64,000 nt of DNA from NCBI RefSeq assembly GCF_900446255.1, contig NZ_UIGI01000001.1, positions 3,808,763 through 3,872,762 on the forward strand. Reading direction: 5' to 3'. Below the pieces are notes generated by a model. The model did not search any database. It worked only from the letters and a program-made list of their open reading frames with translations, and had not been told where the DNA came from. The position numbers and the translations under genes are program-made. This DNA is from Buttiauxella agrestis (lineage in GTDB: Bacteria > Pseudomonadota > Gammaproteobacteria > Enterobacterales > Enterobacteriaceae). Position 1 is the stretch's first letter, and every line of letters begins with the position of its first letter. This document shows positions 38,344 through 52,627 of the stretch, piece after piece.

Positions 38344-38967
38344 TTAGCTACGGTGAGTCAGGATTGAGTCAACTAAGCCGTACTCTACCGCCTCACTTGC
38401 TGCGAGGAAACGGTCACGCTCTGTGTCTCTCTCTATTTCTTCAAGAGATTTGCCCGTGTGTTGCGCCATAAGTTCGTTCATACGCGCTTTGACTTTCAGG
38501 ATTTCACGCGCATGGATTTCGATATCCGTTGCCTGCCCCTGATAGCCACCCAGCGGCTGGTGAATCATGACTCGTGAGTTCGGCAAGCAGAAACGCTTGC
38601 CTTTAGCACCAGCGGTCAGCAGGAAAGCCCCCATAGAACAGGCCTGTCCCATACAGATAGTGCTGACATCCGGCTTAATAAATTGCATCGTATCGTATAT
38701 AGACATCCCAGCGGTAATAACGCCACCTGGTGAGTTGATATAGAGATAGATGTCTTTTTCTGGGTTTTCTGCTTCCAGGAACAGCATCTGCGCTACGATA
38801 AGGTTAGCCATATGGTCTTCGACCTGGCCTGTCATAAAGATGACACGTTCCTTGAGCAAGCGGGAATAGATATCGTATGAACGCTCGCCACGCGATGTCT
38901 GTTCAACAACCATCGGCACCAGGGCCATATGGGGTGCAAATTGATCTCTTTCGCCACTGTATGACAT
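38344..38967 (-). CDS. clpP: ClpP, serine protease subunit
   Basis: 207 residues from ATG 38967 ([12 protein letters not shown]), as in E. coli; the 14 upstream codons are dropped because GGAGACGG precedes this ATG. It forms two stacked heptameric rings working with ClpX or ClpA. The catalytic triad is Ser111 (GQACSMGA), His136 (MIHQP) and the Asp of ERDTERDRF. Residue 110 next to the serine is Cys instead of the Ala of E. coli. A short propeptide is removed autocatalytically. A strong sigma-32 promoter lies upstream. Confidence 0.98.
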   Translation of the reverse strand: MSYSGERDQFAPHMALVPMVVEQTSRGERSYDIYSRLLKERVIFMTGQVEDHMANLIVAQMLFLEAENPEKDIYLYINSPGGVITAGMSIYDTMQFIKPDVSTICMGQACSMGAFLLTAGAKGKRFCLPNSRVMIHQPLGGYQGQATDIEIHAREILKVKARMNELMAQHTGKSLEEIERDTERDRFLAASEAVEYGLVDSILTHRS

Positions 38968-39028
38968 TTCCGTCTCCTGGAATAATTGAGCCTTCGATAC
39001 CTGCTGCACTGATTCTACTTGAGACGAT

Positions 39029-39068
39029 AAAAGAAGACTACGCTCCTTAAAAGAAGACTAAGCTCCTT
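39029..39068. repeat. 20-bp tandem repeat in the clpP leader
   Basis: Two adjacent 20-base copies, 39029-39048 and 39049-39068, differ at one base (AAAAGAAGACTAcGCTCCTT and AAAAGAAGACTAaGCTCCTT). On the clpP strand each copy contains AAGGAG, a Shine-Dalgarno-like word far from the start codon. Confidence 0.9.
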
Positions 39069-39130
39069 GCGTCTCCAACCTTAAATAGACGGATTATCAG
39101 TCAGGGGTTCTGTTTTCTAGCCATACCCGT

Positions 39131-39161
39131 ATTTATGGGGATGAGCTTACCCTGTTTCAAG
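39131..39161 (-). promoter_or_regulatory. Sigma-32 (heat-shock) promoter of clpPX
   Basis: On the minus strand CTTGAAA (39161-39155), a 14-base spacer and CCCCATAAAT (39140-39131) match the sigma-32 consensus CTTGAAA-N(11-16)-CCCCATNT almost perfectly. Confidence 0.9.
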
Positions 39162-39232
39162 CATAACAACCTTTTCTTGTTACGCTAACCCTGAAACTGC
39201 GTTTTATTGATGTGTTTTCAGGGAGTCACTGA

Positions 39233-39265
39233 TAAAAAAAGCCCGCCACCATTGGGTGACGGGCT
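39233..39265 (-). terminator. Terminator after tig
   Basis: On the minus strand GCCCGTCACC and GGTGGCGGGC form a stem over a short CAAT loop, followed by seven T. Confidence 0.85.
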
Positions 39266-39305
39266 TGATGCAGCAATATTTTGGCGATGATGCCAAAAAT
39301 TATGC

Positions 39306-40960
<1,655 letters not shown>

Positions 40961-41278
40961 TCAGGCGATTGACCCTGCTCCACGGCAAGGTGGAGAGGCG
41001 AGAAGAGTGTCATGCAACCCTTCCCATTCCTTAATTGTGTAGGTATGCAGTGCCAGCGCATGCACTGTGGACGAGAGTTCAGCACTTAAAGTGCCATAAA
41101 TCATACGATGACGATTTAAAAAACGCTCACCCACAAAACGATCGCTGACCAGAACCACTTTAAAATGACTCTCTGAACCCGCCGGGACATTGTGACGATA
41201 GCTTTCATCCGCGACTTCCAGGATCACGGGTTCAAACGCTGCCCTTAATTTTGATTCTATTTGCTCGCGCATCATCAT
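40961..41278 (-). CDS. bolA: BolA, stress-response transcription factor/glutaredoxin partner
   Basis: 105 residues, as in E. coli. It shows the BolA-type class II KH-like fold with the conserved segment [18 protein letters not shown] and the histidine in [14 protein letters not shown]. BolA binds monothiol glutaredoxin (GrxD) with a 2Fe-2S cluster and affects cell shape, biofilm and motility genes in stationary phase. GGAG precedes the start. It is divergent from yajG. Confidence 0.96.
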   Translation of the reverse strand: MMMREQIESKLRAAFEPVILEVADESYRHNVPAGSESHFKVVLVSDRFVGERFLNRHRMIYGTLSAELSSTVHALALHTYTIKEWEGLHDTLLASPPCRGAGSIA

Positions 41279-41583
41279 GAACTTTCTCCTCGACTACGTA
41301 GAGATGCCACTCATCCCTTTAAATGTTAGCCGCTTTTAGCCGTTTTATTAACGCAATTCCAACAATTATTTAGCTTTCGTCCTATTTTCTGAGCCAAGCC
41401 CCTGTAGCTTAATGTGATTACGGCACTAATTGAGGGCAAAGTGGTCAGATAGCTTTGCAACCGCTCAGAAAAAGCGCAACGCGATGAAATTACGTGCGTT
41501 AGCTACTTCCACTGGGCAACCGCAGTGTTATGATGGCGTGATTTTTTATCTGCCTGCCCCTTGAGTACATTGAGATAGCGAAC
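41279..41583. promoter_or_regulatory. bolA-yajG divergent promoter region
   Basis: 305 bases. On the plus strand TGTTATGAT (41526-41534) fits an extended -10 element (TGNTATRAT) 50 bases before yajG. The bolA promoter on the other strand could not be fixed with confidence. No repeat or open frame of note. Confidence 0.4.
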
Positions 41584-42162
41584 ATGTTAAAAAAATTATT
41601 ATTCCCGTTGGTCGCCGTATTTATGCTGGCCAGCTGCGCAACACCACCTACTACCATTGATGTTTCTCCAACTATCAGCTTGCCACAGCAAGATCCAAGC
41701 CTGATGGGTGTAACTCTAAGCATCAACGGTGCAGATCAACGTAAAGACCAGGCGCTAGCTAAAGTCACTCGTGATAACCAACTGGTTACGCTGACTCCAT
41801 CTCGTGACCTGCGCTTCTTACTGCAAGAAGTGCTGGAAAAACAGATGACCGCGCGTGGTTATATGATTGGGCCAAACAGCCCGGTTGACCTGCAAATCAT
41901 CGTAAACCAGTTGTATGCTGACGTGTCTCAGGGCAGCGTGCGTTACAATATTGCCACTAAAGCTGACATCGTGATTATTGCGACGGCGAAAAATGGCAAC
42001 AAGATGACCAAAAACTACCGTTCTAGCTACAACGTAGAAGGGGCGTTCCAGGCCACCAACAAGAATATCGCCAATGCAGTAAACTCCGTATTGACTGATA
42101 CCATTGCTGATATGGCTCAGGACACCAGCGTTCACGACTTTATTAAGCAGAACGCTCGTTAA
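41584..42162 (+). CDS. yajG: YajG, lipoprotein of unknown function
   Basis: 192 residues, as in E. coli. The signal sequence ends VFMLASC, so Cys18 is the likely lipidated residue and Ala follows, which favours the outer membrane. The mature part (YajG/DUF family) contains LRFLLQEVLEKQMTARGYMI. It lies upstream of ampG in the same direction, 48 bases away, and the pair may be cotranscribed, linking it to cell-wall recycling by position only. Confidence 0.93.
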   Translation: MLKKLLFPLVAVFMLASCATPPTTIDVSPTISLPQQDPSLMGVTLSINGADQRKDQALAKVTRDNQLVTLTPSRDLRFLLQEVLEKQMTARGYMIGPNSPVDLQIIVNQLYADVSQGSVRYNIATKADIVIIATAKNGNKMTKNYRSSYNVEGAFQATNKNIANAVNSVLTDTIADMAQDTSVHDFIKQNAR

Positions 42163-42210
42163 TCAATACCCCACCAGCCCGTGTCATGCGGGCTGGCTGT
42201 AGAGCAAAGT

Positions 42211-43686
42211 ATGCCCAACCATTATCTGCGTCTCTTCCAGCAACCTAAATCAGCCATTCTTCTGATTTTAGGCTTTGCGTCCGGCTTGCCTCTCGCCCTC
42301 ACCTCCGGCACACTTCAGGCATGGATGACGGTTGAGAACATCGATCTCAAAACCATTGGTTTCTTCTCGCTCGTCGGGCAAGCCTATGTGTTTAAGTTTC
42401 TTTGGTCGCCGATTATGGACAGATATACGCCGCCACTACTGGGGCGTCGTCGAGGTTGGCTGCTGATTACCCAAGTCTTGTTATTGATTGCTATTGCGGG
42501 CATGGGCTTCCTTGAACCCGGCTCGCAGTTGCGTTGGATGGCGGCGCTAGCGGTCATCATTGCTTTCTGCTCGGCTTCACAAGATATCGTCTTTGACGCC
42601 TGGAAAACCGATATTCTTCCAGCAGAAGAACGCGGAACCGGCGCAGCAATCAGTGTGTTGGGTTATCGTCTGGCGATGCTGGTTTCTGGCGGTTTAGCGC
42701 TTTGGCTGGCGGACAGATATCTCGGCTGGCAAGGAATGTATTGGCTGATGGCCGCATTAATGCTGCCTTGTATCATCGCCACTTTATTTGCGCCTGAACC
42801 GACTGATGCGATCCCCGTTCCAAAAAGCCTAGAACAAGCCGTTGTCGCCCCTTTGCGTGATTTCTTTGGGCGCAATAATGCCTGGCTTATCCTGCTGCTG
42901 ATTGTGTTGTACAAACTTGGCGATGCGTTTGCCATGAGTTTAACGACCACGTTTTTGATTCGCGGTGTGGGTTTTGATGCCGGTGAAGTCGGCGTCGTGA
43001 ATAAAACGCTGGGGCTGATCGCCACCATTATTGGCGCATTGTACGGCGGCATTTTGATGCAGCGCCTGTCGCTGTTCCGCGCGTTGCTGATCTTTGGCAT
43101 TTTGCAGGCGGTGTCCAACGCAGGTTACTGGATTCTCTCGGTCACCGACAAAAATATGATCAGCATGGCGAGCGCCGTATTCTTTGAAAATCTTTGCGGC
43201 GGGATGGGCACGGCAGCATTTGTCGCCCTTCTGATGACGCTGTGTAATAAATCCTTTTCCGCAACCCAATTCGCTTTGTTATCGGCTCTTTCAGCTGTAG
43301 GTCGTGTTTATGTCGGGCCAATAGCCGGTTGGTTTGTTGAAGCCCAGGGCTGGCCTACGTTTTACTTATTTTCCGTGGTCGCCGCGGTTCCCGGCATCTT
43401 GCTACTCTTAGTTTGCAAAACGACGCTGGAATATACGCAAAATAACGATAGCTTCATTCCACGCAGTGAATTTTCATCGGCCTATCGCATTGCGCTTCGC
43501 GCATTAATGCTGGGTTGCGCACTTCTCGCCGTGTGGTTGGTTGTGTTGATTACCAATGCCATCGGCCTGACAAACTGGGCCTTCAACATTCAGTTCCTCG
43601 AATGGGGGGCATTATTTGCAATTGGGGGGATTTTGTTTGGTGGGTTGCTTGATTATCTGGCTTTGCGAAAAACGGCGTTGGTCTAA
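42211..43686 (+). CDS. ampG: AmpG, muropeptide permease
   Basis: 491 residues from ATG 42211 (MPNHYLRLFQQPKSA), matching E. coli; an upstream in-frame start at 42181 lacks support. It is an inner-membrane MFS transporter importing GlcNAc-anhydro-muropeptides for peptidoglycan recycling and, where present, AmpC induction. About 14 membrane segments; characteristic segments are SGLPLALTSGTLQAWM and FCSASQDIVFDAWKTD. Confidence 0.97.
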   Translation: MPNHYLRLFQQPKSAILLILGFASGLPLALTSGTLQAWMTVENIDLKTIGFFSLVGQAYVFKFLWSPIMDRYTPPLLGRRRGWLLITQVLLLIAIAGMGFLEPGSQLRWMAALAVIIAFCSASQDIVFDAWKTDILPAEERGTGAAISVLGYRLAMLVSGGLALWLADRYLGWQGMYWLMAALMLPCIIATLFAPEPTDAIPVPKSLEQAVVAPLRDFFGRNNAWLILLLIVLYKLGDAFAMSLTTTFLIRGVGFDAGEVGVVNKTLGLIATIIGALYGGILMQRLSLFRALLIFGILQAVSNAGYWILSVTDKNMISMASAVFFENLCGGMGTAAFVALLMTLCNKSFSATQFALLSALSAVGRVYVGPIAGWFVEAQGWPTFYLFSVVAAVPGILLLLVCKTTLEYTQNNDSFIPRSEFSSAYRIALRALMLGCALLAVWLVVLITNAIGLTNWAFNIQFLEWGALFAIGGILFGGLLDYLALRKTALV

Positions 43687-44160
43687 AACCGCCAGATAAA
43701 TATTAATAATAAGTTTCGATGCGTGATTATATTGTTCAATTAATACGCAGACAATAAGCTGGGTGAATTATTTCCCGAAAGCAAGACTCTTTTTTTACAT
43801 TATTAGCAGAGAAATTATTTTCACCCTGCCTTTAACCGATTCAGCTTTTGGTTAATTAAATTTGTAGAACAATTCGTTTATCAATTGATGCTAATTTGTT
43901 AAATTTATGTTTAACAAAATGATTGGTTATACCAATTTACCTGTACTATTTATGGCAACATAGGTTTTCGTTATAACCTTGCCGGGCCGCGGCCTATCTC
44001 GAGATTTTACAGTTTGTTGCATTCTATGTGACATTGTTGGCAGAACCCAGTAACACCACACTGACACTATGCCATTCATGTTTACAGTAATGTAACCTTC
44101 CCGTAAAATGCCTCCACACTTTAAACGACAATTAGAGCTCCCCGGAATTGAGGTCGTTAA
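43687..44160. promoter_or_regulatory. cyo operon control region
   Basis: This 474-base AT-rich gap upstream of cyoA has no convincing open frame. It contains GTTAATTAAA at 43851-43860, a match to the ArcA box core, and the inverted repeat described separately. In E. coli cyo is repressed by ArcA and Fnr under low oxygen, which fits. The core promoter was not fixed. Confidence 0.6.
43895..43918. promoter_or_regulatory. Inverted repeat/ArcA-like site upstream of cyoA
   Basis: TTTGTTAAA-N6-TTTAACAAA is a perfect inverted repeat with 9-bp arms. The same stretch contains TGTTA-N6-TGTTT, a direct repeat with 11-bp spacing as described for ArcA sites. It lies about 240 bases before the cyoA start. 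Confidence 0.5.
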
Positions 44161-47722
<3,562 letters not shown>

Positions 47723-47723
<1 letters not shown>

Positions 47724-48052
47724 TGAGCCATTCAAATGAACACGCTGGCGCCCACCACGGTAGCGTTAAAACCTACATGACAGGTTTTATCCTGTCGATC
47801 ATCCTGACGGCAATTCCGTTCTGGATGGTCATGACAGGTACTGCCTCCCACGCCGTGATTCTTGGCGTGGTGCTGGGTAGTGCGGTAGTACAGATTTTGG
47901 TTCACCTGGTGTGCTTCCTGCACATGAACACCTCTTCTGAGGAACGTTGGAACCTGGTAGCCTTTGCCTTTACTGCGCTAATAATTGCCATTCTGGTGGT
48001 CGGCTCTATCTGGATTATGTGGAACCTCAACCAGAACATGATGGTTCACTAA
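47723..48052 (+). CDS. cyoD: CyoD, cytochrome bo3 oxidase subunit IV
   Basis: 109 residues, as in E. coli, starting [13 protein letters not shown] at the TAATG junction with cyoC. The frame is open upstream within cyoC, but this start gives the family length. Three membrane helices. It assists CuB-site assembly and complex stability. Confidence 0.97.
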
Positions 48053-48063
48053 GAGCAGCCTAT

Positions 48064-48951
48064 ATGATGAAGCGGTACCTACAAGTCACTAAACCAGGAA
48101 TTATTTTCGGCAATTTAATTTCTGTCATTGGCGGATTTTTACTGGCCTCAAAAGGCAGTATTGATTACACCCTGTTTATCTCCACCCTGGTTGGGGTGTC
48201 GTTGGTCGTGGCATCGGGTTGTGTTTATAACAACTTCATCGACCGCGACATCGACCGCAAAATGGAGAGAACCAAGAACAGGGTTCTGGTCAAAGGCCTG
48301 ATTGCGCCGAAAACCTCGCTGGTATACGCCACCTTGTTGGGTATTGCTGGCTTCATGCTGCTGTGGTTTGGTGCTAACCCGCTGGCCATGTGGTTAGGCG
48401 TGATGGGCTTTGTGGTTTATGTCGGCGTTTATAGCCTGTACATGAAGCGCCACTCCGTCTACGGCACGCTGATCGGTAGCCTGTCGGGTGCCGCACCGCC
48501 GGTTATTGGTTACTGCGCTGTCACCAATGAATTTGATGCCGGTGCTTTGATCCTGCTGGCTATCTTTAGCCTGTGGCAGATGCCGCATTCCTATGCGATT
48601 GCCATCTTCCGCTTTAAAGATTACCAGGCCGCTAACATTCCCGTGTTGCCGGTGGTTAAAGGGATTTCAGTCGCGAAAAACCACATTACGGTTTATATCA
48701 TCGCCTTTGCCGTCGCAACGTTGATGCTGTCACTGGGCGGTTATGCCGGATGGAAATATCTGGTTGTAGCCGCCGCCGTAAGCGTCTGGTGGTTGGGCAT
48801 GGCATTGCGTGGGTATAAAGTCGAAGACGATAAAGTCTGGGCGCGCAAACTGTTCGTCTTTTCAATCGTTGCCATCACTTCACTCAGCGTGATGATGTCA
48901 GTCGACTTTATGGTGCCAGATTCACAGAATCTGATGACTTACGTCTGGTAA
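48064..48951 (+). CDS. cyoE: CyoE, protoheme IX farnesyltransferase (heme O synthase)
   Basis: 295 residues starting [14 protein letters not shown] (E. coli 296). It adds a farnesyl group to heme b to make heme O for CyoB. The prenyl-diphosphate motif is [18 protein letters not shown] and a second Asp-rich region is [12 protein letters not shown]. About seven to nine membrane helices. It follows cyoD by 11 bases and is followed by a strong terminator. Confidence 0.97.
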   Translation: MMKRYLQVTKPGIIFGNLISVIGGFLLASKGSIDYTLFISTLVGVSLVVASGCVYNNFIDRDIDRKMERTKNRVLVKGLIAPKTSLVYATLLGIAGFMLLWFGANPLAMWLGVMGFVVYVGVYSLYMKRHSVYGTLIGSLSGAAPPVIGYCAVTNEFDAGALILLAIFSLWQMPHSYAIAIFRFKDYQAANIPVLPVVKGISVAKNHITVYIIAFAVATLMLSLGGYAGWKYLVVAAAVSVWWLGMALRGYKVEDDKVWARKLFVFSIVAITSLSVMMSVDFMVPDSQNLMTYVW

Positions 48952-48965
48952 ATCGTGAACCTCTT

Positions 48966-48992
48966 AAAAGGGCGCATTTGCGCCCTTTTTTA
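48966..48992 (+). terminator. Terminator of the cyo operon
   Basis: AAAGGGCGC-ATTT-GCGCCCTTTTTT lies 15 bases after the cyoE stop and has a tight GC stem and T-run. Confidence 0.92.
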
Positions 48993-49069
48993 TTTGTGCT
49001 AACAATCTATCCATTTACCCTCCTTTTCCCACGCACTACACTAAGGCCGGCTTTTTATCAGAGGTGGTA

Positions 49070-50434
49070 ATGAACGATTATAAAATGACGCCCGTCGAGT
49101 TACGTGCGACGTGGGGTTTAGGCACGGTATTTTCACTACGCATGCTCGGCATGTTTATGGTGCTCCCGGTTCTTACCACTTATGGCATGGCACTCCAGGG
49201 CGCGAGCGAAGCGCTGATTGGTATCGCCATCGGTATTTATGGCCTCGCACAGGCTATCTTCCAGATTCCTTTTGGTCTGCTTTCCGACCGCATTGGGCGC
49301 AAGCCGCTGATTATCGGCGGACTCTTAATTTTCGTGTTGGGCAGTGTTATTGCCGCACTATCTGATTCCATCTGGGGCGTGATCCTCGGCCGCGCATTAC
49401 AGGGTTCAGGCGCGATTGCCGCTGCGGTTATGGCACTGCTTTCTGACTTGACCCGCGAACAGAATCGCACCAAAGCCATGGCGTTTATCGGCGTCAGCTT
49501 TGGCGTCACTTTTGCCATTGCCATGGTGCTCGGCCCGATAATCACTCATAGCCTGGGTTTAAATGCGCTGTTCTGGATGATTGCGATTCTGGCGACCTGC
49601 GGCATTTTAATCACCCTTTGGGTGGTGCCGAATTCTAAAAGCCACGTGCTAAACCGTGAGTCCGGCATGGTGAAAGGCTGCTTTAGCAAAGTGCTGGCGG
49701 AGCCGAAATTACTCAAGCTGAACTTCGGTATCATGTGCCTGCACATCATGTTGATGTCGACGTTTGTCGCCCTACCCGGTCAACTCGAACAAGCCGGTTT
49801 CCCGGCCTCCGAGCACTGGAAAATCTATCTGTGCACGATGCTCATTGCTTTCGCATCGGTCGTACCCTTTATCATTTATGCGGAAGTCAAACGCCGCATG
49901 AAACGCGTGTTTGTTGGCTGCGTTGCGCTACTGCTGATTGCTGAAATTGTGCTGTGGGGTTCCGGCCCGCATTTCTGGGAACTGGTGTTAGGCGTACAGT
50001 TGTTCTTCCTCGCCTTTAACCTGATGGAAGCCATCTTACCGTCACTTATCAGCAAAGAATCGCCAGCCGGTTATAAAGGCACAGCGATGGGAATATACTC
50101 CACCAGCCAGTTCCTGGGTGTGGCGATTGGCGGTTCATTTGGCGGCTGGATTGACGGATTATTTGATTCGCAAACCGTTTTCCTCGCAGGCGCATTGCTG
50201 GCAATGATTTGGTTACTGGTAAGCAGCACGATGACTGAGCCGCCGTATGTCGCAAGCTTGCGTATTGAATTACCAGAAGATGTGGCCGATGACGAAACGC
50301 TGAAGCAACGAATACTTGCGCAAAATGGCGTGAGCGATGTGAATATTATTACGCAGGAACGCAGTGCTTACGTGAAGATAGACAGCAAACTGACGAATCG
50401 GTTTGAGATTGAGCAGTTGGTGAAAGGGGCGTAA
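49070..50434 (+). CDS. yajR: YajR, MFS transporter with C-terminal ferredoxin-like domain
   Basis: 454 residues from ATG 49070, with GAGGTGG just upstream; a GTG two codons earlier is rejected. Twelve membrane segments of a major facilitator. The family motif A is DRIGRKPLIIGG between TM2 and TM3. The C-terminal cytosolic YAM domain (about 385-454) has a ferredoxin-like fold ending LTNRFEIEQLVKGA. Substrate unknown; a drug-type proton antiporter is assumed. It is convergent with yajQ. Confidence 0.95.
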   Translation: MNDYKMTPVELRATWGLGTVFSLRMLGMFMVLPVLTTYGMALQGASEALIGIAIGIYGLAQAIFQIPFGLLSDRIGRKPLIIGGLLIFVLGSVIAALSDSIWGVILGRALQGSGAIAAAVMALLSDLTREQNRTKAMAFIGVSFGVTFAIAMVLGPIITHSLGLNALFWMIAILATCGILITLWVVPNSKSHVLNRESGMVKGCFSKVLAEPKLLKLNFGIMCLHIMLMSTFVALPGQLEQAGFPASEHWKIYLCTMLIAFASVVPFIIYAEVKRRMKRVFVGCVALLLIAEIVLWGSGPHFWELVLGVQLFFLAFNLMEAILPSLISKESPAGYKGTAMGIYSTSQFLGVAIGGSFGGWIDGLFDSQTVFLAGALLAMIWLLVSSTMTEPPYVASLRIELPEDVADDETLKQRILAQNGVSDVNIITQERSAYVKIDSKLTNRFEIEQLVKGA

Positions 50435-50441
50435 ACGCCCC
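50426..50441. terminator. Hairpin overlapping the yajR stop codon
   Basis: GGGGCG-TAAA-CGCCCC encloses the yajR TAA stop (50432-50434) in its loop. On the minus strand it is followed by TTTC, so it may end yajQ transcripts. Confidence 0.5.
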
Positions 50442-50448
50442 TCAAATA

Positions 50449-50940
50449 TCAGTCGCGGAAGTTTTTAAACTGGAACGGCTGCCCCAAATCACCGCCACGA
50501 ACCAGCGCCATTGCGGCCTGTAAATCGTCGCGAGATTTGCCGGTGACACGCAGTTCTTCGCCCTGAATCTGCACCTGAACCTTGGTTTTGCTGTCTTTAA
50601 TCAGCTTCACAATTTTCTTGGCAATCGTAGCTTCAATGCCCTGCTTGAGCTTCGCTTCAACGCTCCAGGTTTTACCGCTGTGCACGAACTCTTCCGGCAC
50701 ATCAATGGAAGCTCCTTCGATACCGCGCTTAAGCAGCTTGGCACGAAGAATATCCAACAGCTGGTTGACCTGGAAGTCAGACTCACTGGCCACTTTAATG
50801 GACTGATTTTTCTCATTCAGTTCAAATGTCGCCGGTACATTACGGAAGTCAAAACGAGTAGCAACCTCACGCTCCGCGTTTTCAATCGCGTTACGCACTT
50901 CCTGGATATCAATTTCAGACACAATGTCAAAAGATGGCAT
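50449..50940 (-). CDS. yajQ: YajQ, nucleotide-binding protein
   Basis: 163 residues from ATG 50940 ([15 protein letters not shown]), as in E. coli, preceded by GAGGGAGAAG. It has two ferredoxin-like RNA-binding-type domains. Members bind nucleotides; the Xanthomonas and Pseudomonas members bind cyclic di-GMP, and the E. coli protein has been linked to tRNA/GTP binding. Precise role uncertain. It is divergent from panE. Confidence 0.95.
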   Translation of the reverse strand: MPSFDIVSEIDIQEVRNAIENAEREVATRFDFRNVPATFELNEKNQSIKVASESDFQVNQLLDILRAKLLKRGIEGASIDVPEEFVHSGKTWSVEAKLKQGIEATIAKKIVKLIKDSKTKVQVQIQGEELRVTGKSRDDLQAAMALVRGGDLGQPFQFKNFRD

Positions 50941-51069
50941 GCTTTCTTCTCCCTCTCTTTTTGTTGCGTTGCATAATACCTGCTGGGCCACGCAAAACAA
51001 CCCGTTAAAGCAGTAGAGAGCTCTGTATAATATAGATTAAGCCAAACATCTGCGGCTTTGGGAGGCAAA

Positions 51070-51984
51070 ATGAAAATCACCGTGCTAGGTTGCGGTGCGC
51101 TCGGCCAACTTTGGCTGGCATCGCTTTATAAGCAAGGACATGAAGTTCAAGGATGGTTGCGTGTGCCGCAGCCTTTTTGCCATGTCAATGTACTCGAAAC
51201 TGACGGTTGCGTGTTTAACCAAACGCTGACGGCCAACGATCCTGATTTTCTTGCCAGCAGCGAATTACTGCTGGTCACACTTAAAGCCTGGCAGGTTTCC
51301 ACTGCGGTGAAAACGCTCGCAGCGCGGCTTCCCGTCACCTGCCCTATTCTGCTTTTGCACAATGGCATGGGTACGCTTGAGGAACTCGCCACACTCTCTC
51401 AACCGTTATTGACTGGAGTCACTACGCACGCGGCACGTCATGATGGCAATATGATTATTCACGTTGCTAACGGAATCACGCATATGGGTCCCGGCAATGC
51501 AACAGGCAACGATTTTAGTTTTCTGGCCGATATGCTGCACCACGCTTTACCGGAAATAGCCTGGCACAACAATATTATGGCGGCTAACTGGAAGAAGTTG
51601 GCGGTGAACTGCGTGATTAACCCGCTCACCGCGCTCTACAATTGCCCGAATGGGGAATTACGTCACTACCCTGATGAAGTGAGCCAAATTTGCCACGAAG
51701 TCGCGATGGTGATGGAACGCGAAGGCCACCATACATCAGCCGAAGCGCTGCTTTTTTATGTCGAAGAAGTTATCGAAAGCACCGCTGCAAACATCTCTTC
51801 GATGCTTCAGGATGTTCGGGTGCAACGTCACACCGAGATTGATTACATTACCGGTTATTTACTGCAACGCGCGCGCGCCCATGGCCTTTCAGTGCCGGTG
51901 AACAGCCGCTTGTATGAACTGATTAAGCGTAAGGAGAATGAGTATGAGCGCACGAGCACTGGTTTGTCTGGCTCCTGGAACTGA
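51070..51984 (+). CDS. panE: PanE, 2-dehydropantoate 2-reductase
   Basis: 304 residues from ATG 51070 with GGGAGG upstream; four earlier codons are excluded. NADPH-dependent ketopantoate reductase in pantothenate and CoA synthesis. The N-terminal Rossmann motif GCGALGQLW and the catalytic Lys in [22 protein letters not shown] are visible. yajL starts inside its 3' end (41-base overlap). TATAAT at 51026-51031 may be its -10. Confidence 0.96.
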   Translation: MKITVLGCGALGQLWLASLYKQGHEVQGWLRVPQPFCHVNVLETDGCVFNQTLTANDPDFLASSELLLVTLKAWQVSTAVKTLAARLPVTCPILLLHNGMGTLEELATLSQPLLTGVTTHAARHDGNMIIHVANGITHMGPGNATGNDFSFLADMLHHALPEIAWHNNIMAANWKKLAVNCVINPLTALYNCPNGELRHYPDEVSQICHEVAMVMEREGHHTSAEALLFYVEEVIESTAANISSMLQDVRVQRHTEIDYITGYLLQRARAHGLSVPVNSRLYELIKRKENEYERTSTGLSGSWN

Positions 51985-52537
51985 AGAAACAGAAGCCGTT
52001 ACCACCATCGATCTTCTGGTGCGAGGCGGAATCAGCGTGACGACCGCCAGCGTCGCCAGTGATGGAGACCTCACGATTGTCTGTTCACGAGGAGTAAAGC
52101 TGCTGGCAGATGCTCCGCTGGTTGAAGTGGCAGACGGTGAGTTTGATGTCATTGTCTTACCCGGCGGTTTGAAAGGTGCCGAGTGTTTCCGTGACAGTCC
52201 GCTGTTAGTGGAAACCGTGCGCCAGTTCCATCTTTCCGGGCGTATCGTGGCTGCGATTTGTGCCGCCGCGGGTACGGTTTTGGTTCCGCATGAATTATTC
52301 CCAATAGCGAATATGACGGGTTATCCGGGTCTGAAAGAGACAATTCCTGAAGCACAGTGGCAGGATAAACGTATCGTCTGGGACCCACGCGTCAATCTGC
52401 TGACCAGCCAGGGGCCGGGTACGGCAATAGATTTCGCGCTGAAGATTATTGATTTGCTGGTGAGCCGGGAGAAAGCCCATGAGGTTTCACAGCAACTGGT
52501 GATGGCGGCGGGAATTTACAGTTACAGAGATTACTAA
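51944..52537 (+). CDS. yajL: YajL, DJ-1/PfpI-family chaperone or deglycase
   Basis: 197 residues from ATG 51944; AAGGAG is 7 bases upstream, while an ATG at 51938 is too close to it. The reactive cysteine is C106 (AAICAAAG), with a nearby conserved Glu near residue 15 (GTEETEAVT). YajL protects thiol proteins in oxidative stress and has a debated deglycase/glyoxalase activity. E. coli has Pro-Ala after CAA; here Ala-Gly. Coupled to panE through the overlap. Confidence 0.94.
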   Translation: MSARALVCLAPGTEETEAVTTIDLLVRGGISVTTASVASDGDLTIVCSRGVKLLADAPLVEVADGEFDVIVLPGGLKGAECFRDSPLLVETVRQFHLSGRIVAAICAAAGTVLVPHELFPIANMTGYPGLKETIPEAQWQDKRIVWDPRVNLLTSQGPGTAIDFALKIIDLLVSREKAHEVSQQLVMAAGIYSYRDY

Positions 52538-52540
52538 AAC

Positions 52541-52621
52541 CACCCTCACCCTGGCCCTCTCCCTGAGGGAGAGGGAATTGCACGTCTCCTTCTCCTGGGG
52601 GAGAAGACCGGGATGAGGGCG
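52541..52621. repeat. Intergenic palindromic repeat element between yajL and thiI
   Basis: CCCTCTCCC-TGA-GGGAGAGGG (52555-52575) and CTTCTCC-TGGG-GGAGAAG form two inner hairpins enclosed by CCCTCACCC and GGGATGAGGG ends. This three-stem shape fits a dispersed enterobacterial repeat. A shorter relative is at 58400-58422. Confidence 0.65.
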
Positions 52622-52627
52622 TAGAAT

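Larger units (their letters stand above)
38968..39305. other. clpP-tig intergenic region
   Basis: This 338-base gap holds the clpP leader and promoter and the tig terminator. It also contains a 20-bp tandem duplication at 39029-39068. No further open frame of note was seen. Confidence 0.7.
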
